Assembly (NCBI GenBank): GCA_013791905.1
Contig: VMSX01000030.1
Span: forward strand, 104,741 to 168,740
Length of the DNA stretch: 64,000 nt
Reading direction: 5' to 3'
DNA from: Rhodocyclaceae bacterium
GTDB taxonomy: Bacteria > Pseudomonadota > Gammaproteobacteria > Burkholderiales > Rhodocyclaceae
Shown: positions 43,584 to 53,599 of the stretch, piece by piece
How the letters are laid out: the number at the start of each line of letters is the position of its first letter
How positions within the stretch are numbered: position 1 is the stretch's first letter
Program-made: the position numbers and the translations under genes
The notes under the pieces: model-generated
Seen by the model: the letters and a program-made list of their open reading frames with translations, nothing else
What the model was told of the DNA's origin: nothing
Databases searched by the model: none

Positions 43584-45751
43584 GCTTGCTGTTGGTTTTC
43601 TGTAGGGGGTGCCAATTCTTGCTGGCGCATCAGGGCAAGTGTACGACCTTCAAGCGGATAGGTGTCGTCACCGCTGAAGTTGCCGTCGACACGCAAGCCG
43701 GCATGGAAGTGGGTGTCGAGCAGGGATTGCCAGACGTAGCCGCTGCCCAGCCTTGGCAAGCGGAAATCGATCCGCTCGTGGTGGGCGTTGAACAGCAGGA
43801 TGAAATTATCATCATGGACCGCCCGGCCGCGCTGATCGACCTCACCGAGCAACTCACCCGACAGATAGACGCCCAGGCTGCGCGCGAAGTCGTGCTCCCA
43901 TTCATGGTCGCTCATCTCGCTGCCATCGGGCTTGATCCAGTGGATGTCCTTGATGCTTCTGCCGTCGTCGCCGCGAATCGGCTGGCCCTGGAAGAAGTTG
44001 CGCCGGTGAAACACCGGATGGGTGCGGCGCAGGAGGATCAGCCGCGCGACAAATTCCAGCAATTCATGGTCAGCATCGCTCAACGACCAGTCTACCCAGC
44101 TGACTTCGTTGTCCTGACAGTAGGCATTGTTGTTGCCCTGCTGGGTCCGACCCATTTCGTCGCCGGCCAGCAGCATCGGCACGCCCTGCGAAAGGAACAG
44201 GGTGGCCAGCAGGTTGCGTTTCAGGCGAGCGCGCAGCGCATTAATTTCCGGATCGTCGGTCGCGCCTTCGACGCCACAGTTCCAGGAAAGATTTCGGTCG
44301 CTGCCGTCACGGTTGTTCTCGCCGTTGGCCTGGTTGTGCTTGTTGTTGTAGCTGACCAGATCATGCAGCGTGAAGCCGTCATGCGCCGTAACGTAATTGA
44401 TGCTGGCATGCGGGCGGCGACCGTTGTGGGCGTAGAGATCGCTTGATCCGGTCAGGCGCCGGGCGAACTCGCCGATCAGGCCGCCATCGCCACGCCAGTA
44501 GGCGCGCATGCAGTCGCGATATTGGTCGTTCCACTCGGCCCAGCCGACCGGGAAATTGCCGACCTGATAACCGCCTTCGCCCAGATCCCAGGGCTCGGCA
44601 ATCAGCTTGACCTGCGATAGCACGGGGTCCTGGTGCAGGATGTCGAAGAACGCGCCCAGCCGGTCGACCTCGTGCAACTCGCGCGCCAGCGCCGAGGCCA
44701 GGTCGAAACGGAAACCATCGACGTGCATTTCCTGCACCCAGTAGCGCAGTGAGTCCATGATGAGCTGGAGGACACAGGGATGCTGGAGATTGAGCGTATT
44801 GCCGCAGCCGGTGTAATCCGTGTAGTGGTGCAGCTTGCCGGGGGTCAGGCGGTAATAGGCGGCATTGTCGATGCCCCTGAAGCTGAGTGTCGGTCCGTGA
44901 TGGTTGCCCTCGGCGGTGTGGTTGTACACCACATCGAGGATGACCTCGATGCCAGCCGAATGCAGGGTCTTGACCATGGTCTTGAATTCCTTGGTCGAGC
45001 CGCTGGCAGAGTAGCGCTGGTCGGGGGCGAAAAAACCAATGGAGTTGTAACCCCAGAAATTACGCCGCCCCTGATCGACCAGATAACGGTCGTCGATAAA
45101 GGCATGGGTCGGCATCAGTTCCACCGAAGTGATGCCGAGGCGTTGCAGGTGCTCGATGACCGGTGCGCTGCCCAAGCCGGCATAGGTGCCACGCAAAGCT
45201 GGGGGAACGTCAGGATGATTCTTTGTGAACCCGCCCACATGCAGTTCGTAGATCACCATCTCGTGCCAGGGAATGTTCGGCGCACGGTCGCCACCCCAGG
45301 AAAACGCCGGGTCGGTTACCCGGCACTTGGGCATGCCGGGGGCGCTATCGCGGCGATCGAGCGATAGGTCGCCCGCCGGATGGCCGTGGCGATAGCCGAA
45401 GTGGGTATCGCTCCAGTTGAGCGGGCCGACGATGTCCTTGGCGTAGGGATCGATCAGCAGCTTGTGCGGGTTGAAACGGTGTCCGTGCTGCGGGTCATAG
45501 GGGCCATGCACCCGATAGCCGTAGAGCAGGCCGGGCCGTGCCTCAGGCAGATAACAATGCCAGACCAGGTCGGTCTGTTCGCACAACTGGATGCGCTGTA
45601 CCTCGTGCTGCCCACTGGGGTCGAACAGGCAAAGCTCGACCTTCTCGGCATGTTCGGAAAACAGGGCGAAATTCACCCCTTCGCCATCCCAGGTGGCGCC
45701 CCGCGGATAAGGAACGCCGGGCCAGACGGAATTGATTAACGGGGCACTCAT
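43580..45751 (-). CDS. glgX: glycogen debranching enzyme
   Basis: It hydrolyses alpha-1,6 branches of phosphorylase-limited glycogen. The 723-residue GH13 protein has an N-terminal carbohydrate-binding module ([29 protein letters not shown]), [10 protein letters not shown], the nucleophile in [12 protein letters not shown], the acid in LIAEPWDLG and [15 protein letters not shown]. It is followed by malQ (four-base overlap) and preceded by the DUF1854 gene (four-base overlap), so glycogen and cyanophycin-associated genes share one transcript here. Confidence 0.95.
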   Translation of the reverse strand: MSAPLINSVWPGVPYPRGATWDGEGVNFALFSEHAEKVELCLFDPSGQHEVQRIQLCEQTDLVWHCYLPEARPGLLYGYRVHGPYDPQHGHRFNPHKLLIDPYAKDIVGPLNWSDTHFGYRHGHPAGDLSLDRRDSAPGMPKCRVTDPAFSWGGDRAPNIPWHEMVIYELHVGGFTKNHPDVPPALRGTYAGLGSAPVIEHLQRLGITSVELMPTHAFIDDRYLVDQGRRNFWGYNSIGFFAPDQRYSASGSTKEFKTMVKTLHSAGIEVILDVVYNHTAEGNHHGPTLSFRGIDNAAYYRLTPGKLHHYTDYTGCGNTLNLQHPCVLQLIMDSLRYWVQEMHVDGFRFDLASALARELHEVDRLGAFFDILHQDPVLSQVKLIAEPWDLGEGGYQVGNFPVGWAEWNDQYRDCMRAYWRGDGGLIGEFARRLTGSSDLYAHNGRRPHASINYVTAHDGFTLHDLVSYNNKHNQANGENNRDGSDRNLSWNCGVEGATDDPEINALRARLKRNLLATLFLSQGVPMLLAGDEMGRTQQGNNNAYCQDNEVSWVDWSLSDADHELLEFVARLILLRRTHPVFHRRNFFQGQPIRGDDGRSIKDIHWIKPDGSEMSDHEWEHDFARSLGVYLSGELLGEVDQRGRAVHDDNFILLFNAHHERIDFRLPRLGSGYVWQSLLDTHFHAGLRVDGNFSGDDTYPLEGRTLALMRQQELAPPTENQQQA

Positions 45752-46236
45752 AGAAAACGCTTGAGAATTTTCTGGCTGTGCGCATCCAGCGCCAGGCGAT
45801 CACGAATCAGGAAATGGATGCCCTGGCTGTCGGCGATCATAAGTGCGCCGGCATTATCCCTACCGCGCAGCCGGCGAATATCGTCCTCGCTCTTAAGGAT
45901 CAGCGCGGTTGTCCCGCGATCGGTGTCGACCTGCCAGGTGCTGGGTGTGGCATAGCTCGATACTGAAACAATGCGACGAATTTCAGGAACGAATTCGCGC
46001 TGGGCGAGTTCGGCGACGATCAGGCTGCGGATGTCTGCCGGCAGGACGTCAAGGGTTTCGAGCCATTGCAGTTCCTTGCCGTCAGCCGACATCAGCGAGA
46101 TGCCATAGTCGGGTGCGGTGATGCCGAAGGCGCGCACCGGCACGATGCCTTCATGTGCGAGGCCCTCGGCGTCGGTCAGGACGAGGCGGCCGAAGCCGTT
46201 GCGCGTCAATGCGAATGGGCTGGCGGTGGGCTTCAT
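45748..46236 (-). CDS. cyanophycin-associated DUF1854 family protein
   Basis: A 162-residue protein without signal peptide or membrane helix. It has the family phrases [36 protein letters not shown] (given as two parts: residues near 20 and near 40), [13 protein letters not shown] and [16 protein letters not shown] at the end. DUF1854 proteins are found beside cyanophycin synthetases and a dedicated ABC transporter, as here; function is not established. It overlaps both neighbours by four bases, which implies coupled translation with the transporter. Confidence 0.82.
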   Translation of the reverse strand: MKPTASPFALTRNGFGRLVLTDAEGLAHEGIVPVRAFGITAPDYGISLMSADGKELQWLETLDVLPADIRSLIVAELAQREFVPEIRRIVSVSSYATPSTWQVDTDRGTTALILKSEDDIRRLRGRDNAGALMIADSQGIHFLIRDRLALDAHSQKILKRFL

Positions 46237-48488
46237 GGGGAAGAGCCGTTCTCGCCCAGTGCCGGCGGTGCGTCGAGTTGCTTGGTTTGCGCCTGATACA
46301 GTCGCCAGTAGGCGCCCTCACTGGCCATCAGGGTTTCGTGGTTGCCGATCTCGACGATTCTGCCACGATCCATCACCACCAGGCGATCGGCGCGGCGCAA
46401 GGTAGACAGGCGGTGGGCGATGGCGATTGTCGTGCGGCCGCGGATCAGGTTGTTGAGTGCGCTCTGGATCTCGAATTCTGTTTCTGTATCGACCGCCGAG
46501 GTGGCCTCGTCAAGAATCAGGATGCGCGGATCGATCAGCAGCGCGCGGGCGATCGAGATGCGCTGGCGCTCGCCGCCCGACAGCGACTGGCCGCGTTCGC
46601 CAACCAGTGAATCGTAACCGTGCGGCTGGCGCAGGATGAACTCATGGGCATGGGCGGCACGGGCGGAGGCGACAATCTCTGCCCGGGTGGCGTCGGGCTT
46701 GCCGTAGGCGATGTTCTCGGCGATGGTGCCGAAGAACAGGAAAGGTTCCTGCAGCACCAGGCCGATATTGCGGCGGTAATCGGCGATCGCTACGCTGCGT
46801 AGATCGGTGCCCTCGACCCTGATGGCGCCTTCGGTGACATCGTAGAAGCGGCAGATCAGATTGACCAGCGTACTCTTGCCCGAACCGCTGTGGCCGACCA
46901 GGCCAATCATTTCACCCGGCGCAATCGCCAGTTCAATCTCGTGCAGGACGGCGCGGTTGCCATAGCGGAAGCTCACCTTGTCGATATCGATGCCACCCTT
47001 GAGCGGCGGCAGGGTAACCGGATTGACTGGCTCGGGGACGCTCGACACATGATCGAGAATGTCGAAAATCCGCTTGGCGCCAGCGGCAGCCTTTTGTGTC
47101 ACGGAGATGATTCGGCTCATCGAATCAAGCCGGGTGTAAAAGCGGCTGATGTAGGCAAGGAAGGCAATGAGCACACCCACGGTGATCTGGTCCTTTGACA
47201 CCAGCCAGATACCGAAGGCCCAGACGACGAGAATGCCAATTTCGGTGAGCAGGCCGACGGTGGGGGCGAACAGCGACCAGATGCGGTTCAGGCGGTCATT
47301 GACTTCCAGATTGCGTTTGTTGGCTTCGCGGAAACGCTGCGCCTCGCGGGCTTCCTGTGCGAAGGCCTTGACGACGCGAACGCCGGGAATGGTGTCGGCC
47401 AGCACGCTGGTGACTTCGGCCCAGACGCGGTCGATCTGTTCGAAACCGGTGCGCAGCTTGTCGCGCACCAGATGGATCATCCAGGCGATGATCGGCAGCG
47501 GTGTCAGTGTTACCAGGGCGAGCCAGGGGTTGATCGAGAACAGGATGGCCGAGGTCATCACGATCATCAATACGTCGGTGGCAAAGTCGAGCAGGTGCAA
47601 TGACAGAAAGACGTTGATGCGGTCGGTTTCCGAGCCGATGCGCGCGAGCAGGTCGCCGGTGCGCTTGCCGCCGAAGTATTCGTGGCTGAGCTTCAATAAA
47701 TGCTCATACGTCGTGGTGCGCAGGTCGGCGCCGATGCGTTCTGATACCAGCGCCAGTATGTAGGTACGCGCCCAGTTCAGCGCCCAGGCCAGCAGGGCCG
47801 AACCCAGCAGGCCGCCGAGCAGCCAGGCCACCTTGTTGGGATCGATGGGCGTGCCGTTCTGATAGGGAATCAGTACGTCGTCCATCAGCGGCATGGTGAG
47901 GTAGGGCGGCACCAGCGTGGCTGCGGTGGCGGCGAGCGTCAGCAGAAAACCGGCGATGAGTTGTCCCTGATAGGGTTTGGCGAAGCGCCAGATGCGCAGC
48001 AGCGTCCACGTCGAGGGCGGAGTATGCAATTCGCGGAAGCAGTTGGGGCAATCCTCCTCGTCAGGTTGCAACTGCATCTGGCAAATCGGGCAGATGGCGG
48101 CGGGGGCGGGCAGGGGCGGCTGGCCGCTCGCCACGCTGTCGCGCTGGCGCACGAATTCGCGCTCGAAGCGCAGTGCCGCGGGGCTGTGGCCAAGGGTGTA
48201 ACGCCACAGCGCCAGGCGACCCTGTTCATCCTCAAGTTCCAGCGTGCCAACACCGGCGTGGTCGTGGTGGGCCAGCTTCAACCCGGCCGTCAGCCGCCAG
48301 GTTTTCCAGGAAGTGTCGTTCTCTCCGGTGGCAATCAGGCGTCGGTCGGTCAGCGCGACGAGGCCGGGACGAAAGTCGAGATGATCGTCGAGGTCGAGTT
48401 CCAGCCAGGCGATCAGTTGCTCGTCCGGCGCCAGGCAGGCCCGCAACTCGCTCTGCCAAGCTTCGGGTAAAGTATCGGGTTCAATCAC
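46233..48488 (-). CDS. cyanophycin-associated ABC exporter, fused membrane and ATPase domains with N-terminal zinc ribbon
   Basis: A 751-residue half-transporter. Residues 1-115 form a soluble PH-like or DUF-type module (ALTDRRLIATGEN). Cys133, Cys136, Cys147 and Cys150 form a zinc-ribbon site (CPIC...CPNC). Six membrane helices follow (about 170-455). The ATPase has Walker A GHSGSGKST near 528-536, LSGGERQRISIARA and LILDEATSAVD. Transporters of this layout neighbour cyanophycin genes; substrate unknown, possibly arginine, aspartate or dipeptides. It heads the minus-strand run and is divergent from the cyanophycin synthetases. Confidence 0.85.
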   Translation of the reverse strand: MIEPDTLPEAWQSELRACLAPDEQLIAWLELDLDDHLDFRPGLVALTDRRLIATGENDTSWKTWRLTAGLKLAHHDHAGVGTLELEDEQGRLALWRYTLGHSPAALRFEREFVRQRDSVASGQPPLPAPAAICPICQMQLQPDEEDCPNCFRELHTPPSTWTLLRIWRFAKPYQGQLIAGFLLTLAATAATLVPPYLTMPLMDDVLIPYQNGTPIDPNKVAWLLGGLLGSALLAWALNWARTYILALVSERIGADLRTTTYEHLLKLSHEYFGGKRTGDLLARIGSETDRINVFLSLHLLDFATDVLMIVMTSAILFSINPWLALVTLTPLPIIAWMIHLVRDKLRTGFEQIDRVWAEVTSVLADTIPGVRVVKAFAQEAREAQRFREANKRNLEVNDRLNRIWSLFAPTVGLLTEIGILVVWAFGIWLVSKDQITVGVLIAFLAYISRFYTRLDSMSRIISVTQKAAAGAKRIFDILDHVSSVPEPVNPVTLPPLKGGIDIDKVSFRYGNRAVLHEIELAIAPGEMIGLVGHSGSGKSTLVNLICRFYDVTEGAIRVEGTDLRSVAIADYRRNIGLVLQEPFLFFGTIAENIAYGKPDATRAEIVASARAAHAHEFILRQPHGYDSLVGERGQSLSGGERQRISIARALLIDPRILILDEATSAVDTETEFEIQSALNNLIRGRTTIAIAHRLSTLRRADRLVVMDRGRIVEIGNHETLMASEGAYWRLYQAQTKQLDAPPALGENGSSP

Positions 48489-48702
48489 GGAGTAAAACGA
48501 GAAATTAATAAAGGCTGGTGCCTGCGTGCGCGGGTGTCAGGCCGTAAAAGAAAAGCTGAAAACGTGCAGGCAATGGCGATTTTAAGGCTTGCCGTCCCGC
48601 CAGCGCCGACTTTTATTTTTGCTGGGGGCGTCAGCCTGCGGCGCGATGTTGCGTTGACGTGGTTGCAGCAACTTGTCCAGACAGTCTCAACAACATAACA
48701 AA
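48489..48702. promoter_or_regulatory. divergent control region of the cyanophycin genes
   Basis: The 214 bases between the ABC exporter and the first cphA gene must hold promoters for both directions. They contain dispersed repeat copy R9 at 48591-48614 and, right after it, TTTTATTTTT and a GCTGGGGGCGTCAGCC segment resembling the repeat tail. No confident promoter boxes were found by eye. Confidence 0.45.
48591..48614 (-). repeat. dispersed repeat copy R9 (intergenic, before cphA)
   Basis: On the minus strand it reads AAAAGTCGGCGCTGGCGGGA followed by CGGC, the exact consensus head. It is one of two intergenic copies. A T-rich run follows it on the plus strand, giving a terminator-like look, though it precedes rather than follows a gene. 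Confidence 0.7.
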
Positions 48703-50892
48703 ATGAAATCCATTGAATTCCTCAAGATCGTGCATTTGCGCGGTCCCAACATGTGGACCTATCGGCCGGTGATCGAGGCCTGGGTCGACATCGGCGAACT
48801 GGAAGAATCCCCTTCCAACACCTTGCCTGGCTTCAACCAGCGGCTGACGACCTGGCTGCCGACGCTGCAAACACATCGGTGCAGCTATGGCGAGCCGGGC
48901 GGTTTTGTCAGACGCCTTGAAGAAGGCACCTGGCCGGCGCATATCCTCGAACACGTCACCCTCGAATTGCAAAACTTGGCAGGCCTGTCCGGTGGCTTCG
49001 GTCGCGCCCGCAGCATGACGCAGACGGGTCATTACAAGGTGGTCGTGCGTGCCTGGCACGAAGAGGTCACCCGCACGGCGCTTTACGCGGCACGTAACCT
49101 GGTGATGGCGGCCATTGAAGACCGCCCGTTCGACGTTGCCGGCACCATCAAGCAACTGCATGAAATGGCCGACCGCCTGATGCTTGGCCCGAGTACGGCC
49201 TGCATCGTCGATGCGGCCGGCGACAAGTCGCGGCGCATTCCGCATATTCGCCTCAATGACGGCAACCTGGTGCAACTCGGTTACGGCTCGAAAAGTCGCC
49301 GCATCTGGACGGCCGAAACCGACCGCACCAGCGCCATTGCCGAAAGCGTCGCCAGCGACAAGGACCTGACCAAATCGCTGCTCGCGCCCTGTGGTGTGCC
49401 GGTGCCTGAAGGCCGCATGGTCGACAGCCCGGCCGATGCATGGGAGGCCGCCCAGGAAATCGGTCTGCCGGTGGTCGTCAAGCCCGACAACGCCAATCAT
49501 GGCCGTGGCGTCTCACTCGAACTGATGAGCCAGGCCGAAGTCGAGGCGGCCTTCCCGATTGCCGATGCCGAAGGTGGCGGGGTGATGGTCGAGCGTTTTG
49601 TGCGCGGCGAGGAACACCGCCTACTGATTGTGAATAACAAGCTGGTAGCGGCGACGCGCGGCGAGAGCATCTTCATTACGGGAGACGGCAAGGCGACGGT
49701 ACGCGCCCTGATCGACAGTCAACTCAATACCGACCCGCGCCGTGGCGCAGCCGAGGAATTTCCGCTCGAGACGATTGTTCTTGAGAATGAACCGCTGATT
49801 CTGCAGTTGCTCAAACGCCAGAAGATGGATGGCGATGCGGTGCCGGCGGTAGGCCAGCAGATACTGATCCAGCAGAATGGCAACTGCGCCATCGACGTCA
49901 CCGACCTGGTGCATCCCGATGTGGTACGCACGGCCTGCCTCGCTGCGCGCATCGTCGGGCTGGACATCGCCGGCATCGATCTGGTGGCTGAGGACATTTC
50001 ACGTCCGCTCGCCGAACAGGGTGGTGCCATTGTCGAGGTGAATGCCGGCCCCGGCCTGTTGATGCACCTCAAGCCGGCGCAGGGCCAGCCGCGGCCGGTC
50101 GGCGAAGCGATTGCCGATCATCTCTTTCCGAGTGGCGACAACGGCCGCATTCCGGTCATCGGCATCACTGGCAGCCGCGACACCACGGCCGTCGCACAGA
50201 TCGTCGCGCGCCTGCTGCAACTCGATGGCCGGCGCACCGGGCTGGCCTGTGCAGCCGGGCTCTTTCTCGGCAACCGCAAGGTACAAGCCGGCGACTGCAC
50301 GCAATGGGAGGCGGGACAGCGCTTGCTGATCAACCGCACCGTCGATGCCGTTGTGATAGAGAATCCCTCGCACGTCATGGTCAGTGAAGGACTCGCCTAT
50401 GACCGTTGTCAGGTCGGCGTCATCACTGCCATCGACAATGCTGCCCTGTTGCCTGAACATGGTATCGACTCCGCCGAATTGCTGTTCAAGGTATTCCGCA
50501 CCCAGATCGATGTGGTGCTGCCGGGCGGCGTTGCCGTCCTGAATGCCGACGATCCGACGGTGGCTTCGATGGCTGAGCTGTCCGACGGCGAGGTGATCCT
50601 GTTTGGCTCCGATGCAGCCCTGCCCATCATCATCGAACATCGCAGCAAGGGCGGTCGAGCCCTGGTGGTGCGCGACGGGCGCATTCTGCTGGCCGTCGGT
50701 CCGCAGGAAGCACCCTTGATTGACCTGGCCGCCGTGCCGCTGCTCAATGAATCTGCCAGTCATCTGGCGGGCATTCTCGGCGCCATCGGCGCTGGCTGGG
50801 CGCTTGGCCTGCCTCCCGAGATATTGCGCACCGGCATCGAAACCTACCATTTTCCCGGCCATTCTTTTGGCGATAGCGCCGCGACTAACTAA
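48703..50892 (+). CDS. cyanophycin synthetase-like protein, shortened and with decayed ATP loop
   Basis: A 729-residue relative of CphA. The N-terminal domain (LKIVHLRGPNMWTYRPVIEA) and the ATP-grasp domain (about 210-480; VVVKPDNANHGRGVSL) are intact. In the Mur-ligase-like domain the P-loop of its neighbour, GTNGKT, is replaced by GITGSRDTT (487-495), without the lysine, and the protein stops before the C-terminal ligase domain. It may extend chains using only the ATP-grasp site, or help the second synthetase. Cyanobacterial CphA2 also lacks the second site, but equivalence is inference. The start at ATG 48703 is preferred to TTG 48673. Confidence 0.85.
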   Translation: MKSIEFLKIVHLRGPNMWTYRPVIEAWVDIGELEESPSNTLPGFNQRLTTWLPTLQTHRCSYGEPGGFVRRLEEGTWPAHILEHVTLELQNLAGLSGGFGRARSMTQTGHYKVVVRAWHEEVTRTALYAARNLVMAAIEDRPFDVAGTIKQLHEMADRLMLGPSTACIVDAAGDKSRRIPHIRLNDGNLVQLGYGSKSRRIWTAETDRTSAIAESVASDKDLTKSLLAPCGVPVPEGRMVDSPADAWEAAQEIGLPVVVKPDNANHGRGVSLELMSQAEVEAAFPIADAEGGGVMVERFVRGEEHRLLIVNNKLVAATRGESIFITGDGKATVRALIDSQLNTDPRRGAAEEFPLETIVLENEPLILQLLKRQKMDGDAVPAVGQQILIQQNGNCAIDVTDLVHPDVVRTACLAARIVGLDIAGIDLVAEDISRPLAEQGGAIVEVNAGPGLLMHLKPAQGQPRPVGEAIADHLFPSGDNGRIPVIGITGSRDTTAVAQIVARLLQLDGRRTGLACAAGLFLGNRKVQAGDCTQWEAGQRLLINRTVDAVVIENPSHVMVSEGLAYDRCQVGVITAIDNAALLPEHGIDSAELLFKVFRTQIDVVLPGGVAVLNADDPTVASMAELSDGEVILFGSDAALPIIIEHRSKGGRALVVRDGRILLAVGPQEAPLIDLAAVPLLNESASHLAGILGAIGAGWALGLPPEILRTGIETYHFPGHSFGDSAATN

Positions 50893-50906
50893 CTCACGCC
50901 ACCCAT

Positions 50907-53477
50907 ATGGAAATTTCACGCATCCGGGCCCTGCGCGGCCCGAACCTCTGGAGCCGGCACACTGCGATTCAGGCGCTGGTGCTCTGTGAAGAAAACGAAA
51001 ATGCCTTGAGCCGCCTGCCGGGATTCGAGGCACGCATTCGTGCGCGCTTTCCCCACATCGGTGCAATGCGCCCGATCGGTTATGAAGGCGACATTTCGGT
51101 TGCGCATGCCATCCAGTTCGCCGCTCTCAACCTGCAGGCGCAGGCCGGTTGTCCGGTAACCTTCAGCCGCAGCGCGCCGACCATCGAGCCCAATCTGTAT
51201 CAGGTGGTGGTCGAATACACCGAAGAAGCCGTCGGCCGCCGGGCATTTGCCCTAGCCGAGGAACTTTGCCGTTCTGCCGAAAACGACACCCCCTTTGACA
51301 TCGATGCGGCACTCGCCGAGTTGCGCGAACTCGACGAAGACGAGCGCCTCGGGCCGTCCACCGGTTCCATTGTCAATGCCGCCCTGGCGCGCGGCATCCC
51401 GTGTCGCCGTCTGACCACCGGCAGCCTGGTGCAAATGGGCTGGGGCAGCAAGCAGCGCCGCATTCAGGCCGCCGAAATCGACAGCACCTCGGCCATTGCC
51501 GAATCCATAGCTCAGGACAAGGACCTGACCAAGCAGTTGCTGCATGCTGCCGGAGTACCGGTGCCGATTGGCCGTATCGTCCGGAATGCCGCCGAAGCCT
51601 GGCAAGTCGCCAATGAAATTGGCTTGCCGGTAGTGGTGAAACCGCGCGATGGCAATCAGGGCAAAGGCATCACCGTGAATATCTCGAGCCGCGATCAGAT
51701 TGAAATCGCTTTTGTGGCGGCCGAGGCCGTGCGCGACGATGTCATGGTCGAGCGCTTCATCACCGGTCACGACTTCCGCCTGCTGGTCGTCGGCGACAAA
51801 CTGGTCGCGGCAGCGCGGCGCGACCCGCCCCACGTCATCGGCGATGGTCAGCATACGGTGCGCGAGCTGGTCGACATCGTCAATAGCGACCCGCGCCGTG
51901 GCGTTGGCCATGCGACCTCATTGACAAAAATCCGCTTCGACGATATTGCCCGCGCCTGTCTGGCGGTGCAGGGCTATTCCGCCGAGTCAACGCCGCCGAA
52001 GGGGGCGCGTGTCGTCCTGCGCAACAATGCCAATTTATCGACCGGCGGATCGGCAACCGACGTCACCGACGATGTGCACCCGGACGTTGCGGCGTGTGCC
52101 GTGACGGCAGCCAAGATGATCGGGCTGGATATCTGCGGTGTCGACTTTGTCTGCGAAAATGTCAGCCGCTCGCTTGAAGACCAGGGCGGCGGCATCGTCG
52201 AGGCAAATGCCGCGCCCGGCCTGCGCATGCATCTGACCCCCTCATACGGCAAGGGGCGCGATGTCGGTGCGGCAGTCATCGACACGATGTTTCCGTCTGG
52301 TGATGACGGACGCATTCCAATCGTCGCCGTGACCGGCACCAATGGCAAGACCACCACGGTGCGCCTGATTGCTCACCTGATTGCCCAGACCGGCAAGCGT
52401 TTGGGCATCACCGCAACGGACGGCGTGTATGTCCACGGTCTGCGCATCGACACTGGTGATTGCAGCGGGCCAAAGAGCGCACGGAATGTCCTGTTGCACC
52501 CGGAAGTCGACGCGGCGGTCCTGGAAACCGCGCGTGGCGGCCTATTGCGCGAAGGTCTGGGCTTTGATCGCTGTGATGTCGCGGTGGTCACCAATATCGG
52601 CAAGGGCGATCATCTCGGTCTCAACTACATCACCACGGTTGATGACATCGCGGTGGTCAAGCGTGTCATCGTCCAGAATGTCAGTCCGCAAGGTTACGCC
52701 GTGCTCAACGCGGCCGACCCGCATGTTGCGCGCATGGCCAAGGTTTGTCCCGGTAAAACCATTTTCTTCGCAACCGATCCGCATCATCCGGTCATGATGA
52801 CGCACCGGGCCGAAGGCAAGCGTGCGCTCTACCGCGATGGAGACGCGCTGGTCGCTGCCGAGGGGGCGCTGGTCGAGCGGATCGAATTGTCCGGTATTCC
52901 GCTGACGCGCAATGGCAGCATCGGCTTCCAGGTCGAAAATGCCATGGCCGCCATTGGCGCGGCCTGGGCGCTGGGACTGGACTGGAATACCATTCGCCTC
53001 GGTTTGGCGACCTTTGTCAGCGATATCAGCACCGCCCCCGGTCGTTTTAATGTTTTTGACTATCGGGGCGCGACCCTGGTTGCCGACTATGGCCATAACC
53101 CCGATGCAATTGCGGCGCTGACACAGGCCGTTTCAGCCCTGCCGGCCAAGCAACGCTGGGTGGTAATCAGCGGCGCTGGCGACCGGCGCGATGAGGACAT
53201 CCGTAACCAGACAGAAATACTTGGCGAAGCTTTTGACGGCGTCATTCTTTATGAGGATGCCTGTCAGCGCGGTCGCGCCGATGGCGAGGTGCTGAAACTG
53301 CTGCGCGATGGCTTGGCCAAAGCTTCCCGTGCCACAGTCATCGAGGAAATTCGCGGTGAATTTCTCGCTATCGATTCGGCATTGGCAAAACTGCAAACTG
53401 GTGATCTGTGCCTGATCCTCGTTGATCAGGTGGAAGAAGCTCTGGCCCACATCAAGCAGCGCATCGCTGAGGGGTGA
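50907..53477 (+). CDS. cphA: cyanophycin synthetase
   Basis: It builds the arginine-aspartate storage polymer (multi-L-arginyl-poly-L-aspartate) without ribosomes, using one ATP for each aspartate and each arginine. The 856-residue protein has the N-terminal primer domain (ISRIRALRGPNLWSRHTAI), an ATP-grasp domain (PVVVKPRDGNQGKGITVNIS), and a Mur-ligase domain with P-loop GTNGKTTTVRL at 477-487, AVLETARGGLLREG and the C-terminal ADYGHNPDAI. All standard parts are present. It is the second of two tandem genes 14 bases apart and is followed by a terminator. Confidence 0.95.
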   Translation: MEISRIRALRGPNLWSRHTAIQALVLCEENENALSRLPGFEARIRARFPHIGAMRPIGYEGDISVAHAIQFAALNLQAQAGCPVTFSRSAPTIEPNLYQVVVEYTEEAVGRRAFALAEELCRSAENDTPFDIDAALAELRELDEDERLGPSTGSIVNAALARGIPCRRLTTGSLVQMGWGSKQRRIQAAEIDSTSAIAESIAQDKDLTKQLLHAAGVPVPIGRIVRNAAEAWQVANEIGLPVVVKPRDGNQGKGITVNISSRDQIEIAFVAAEAVRDDVMVERFITGHDFRLLVVGDKLVAAARRDPPHVIGDGQHTVRELVDIVNSDPRRGVGHATSLTKIRFDDIARACLAVQGYSAESTPPKGARVVLRNNANLSTGGSATDVTDDVHPDVAACAVTAAKMIGLDICGVDFVCENVSRSLEDQGGGIVEANAAPGLRMHLTPSYGKGRDVGAAVIDTMFPSGDDGRIPIVAVTGTNGKTTTVRLIAHLIAQTGKRLGITATDGVYVHGLRIDTGDCSGPKSARNVLLHPEVDAAVLETARGGLLREGLGFDRCDVAVVTNIGKGDHLGLNYITTVDDIAVVKRVIVQNVSPQGYAVLNAADPHVARMAKVCPGKTIFFATDPHHPVMMTHRAEGKRALYRDGDALVAAEGALVERIELSGIPLTRNGSIGFQVENAMAAIGAAWALGLDWNTIRLGLATFVSDISTAPGRFNVFDYRGATLVADYGHNPDAIAALTQAVSALPAKQRWVVISGAGDRRDEDIRNQTEILGEAFDGVILYEDACQRGRADGEVLKLLRDGLAKASRATVIEEIRGEFLAIDSALAKLQTGDLCLILVDQVEEALAHIKQRIAEG

Positions 53478-53523
53478 GAACCACCCTGCGGGGCATTGCG
53501 GCGATGTGTCAGTGGTTTGCTTT

Positions 53524-53563
53524 ACTCGGCCAGGGTGTTTTCTTGCTCAATGCCTGGCCGAGT
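53524..53563 (+). terminator. rho-independent terminator of the cphA pair
   Basis: ACTCGGCCAGG at 53524-53534 pairs perfectly with CCTGGCCGAGT at 53553-53563, followed by GTTTTACTT. The loop is 18 bases. It lies 46 bases after the cphA stop and may also serve the convergent lipoprotein gene. Confidence 0.8.
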
Positions 53564-53599
53564 GTTTTACTTAGTCCTTCCGCACCAGAAGCCTAGGCA

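Noticed and set aside
44680-44705. CGCCAGCGCCGAGG in glgX as a further repeat copy
   Set aside because: Only about ten bases match and it codes for an ordinary alanine-rich helix of the GH13 catalytic domain.
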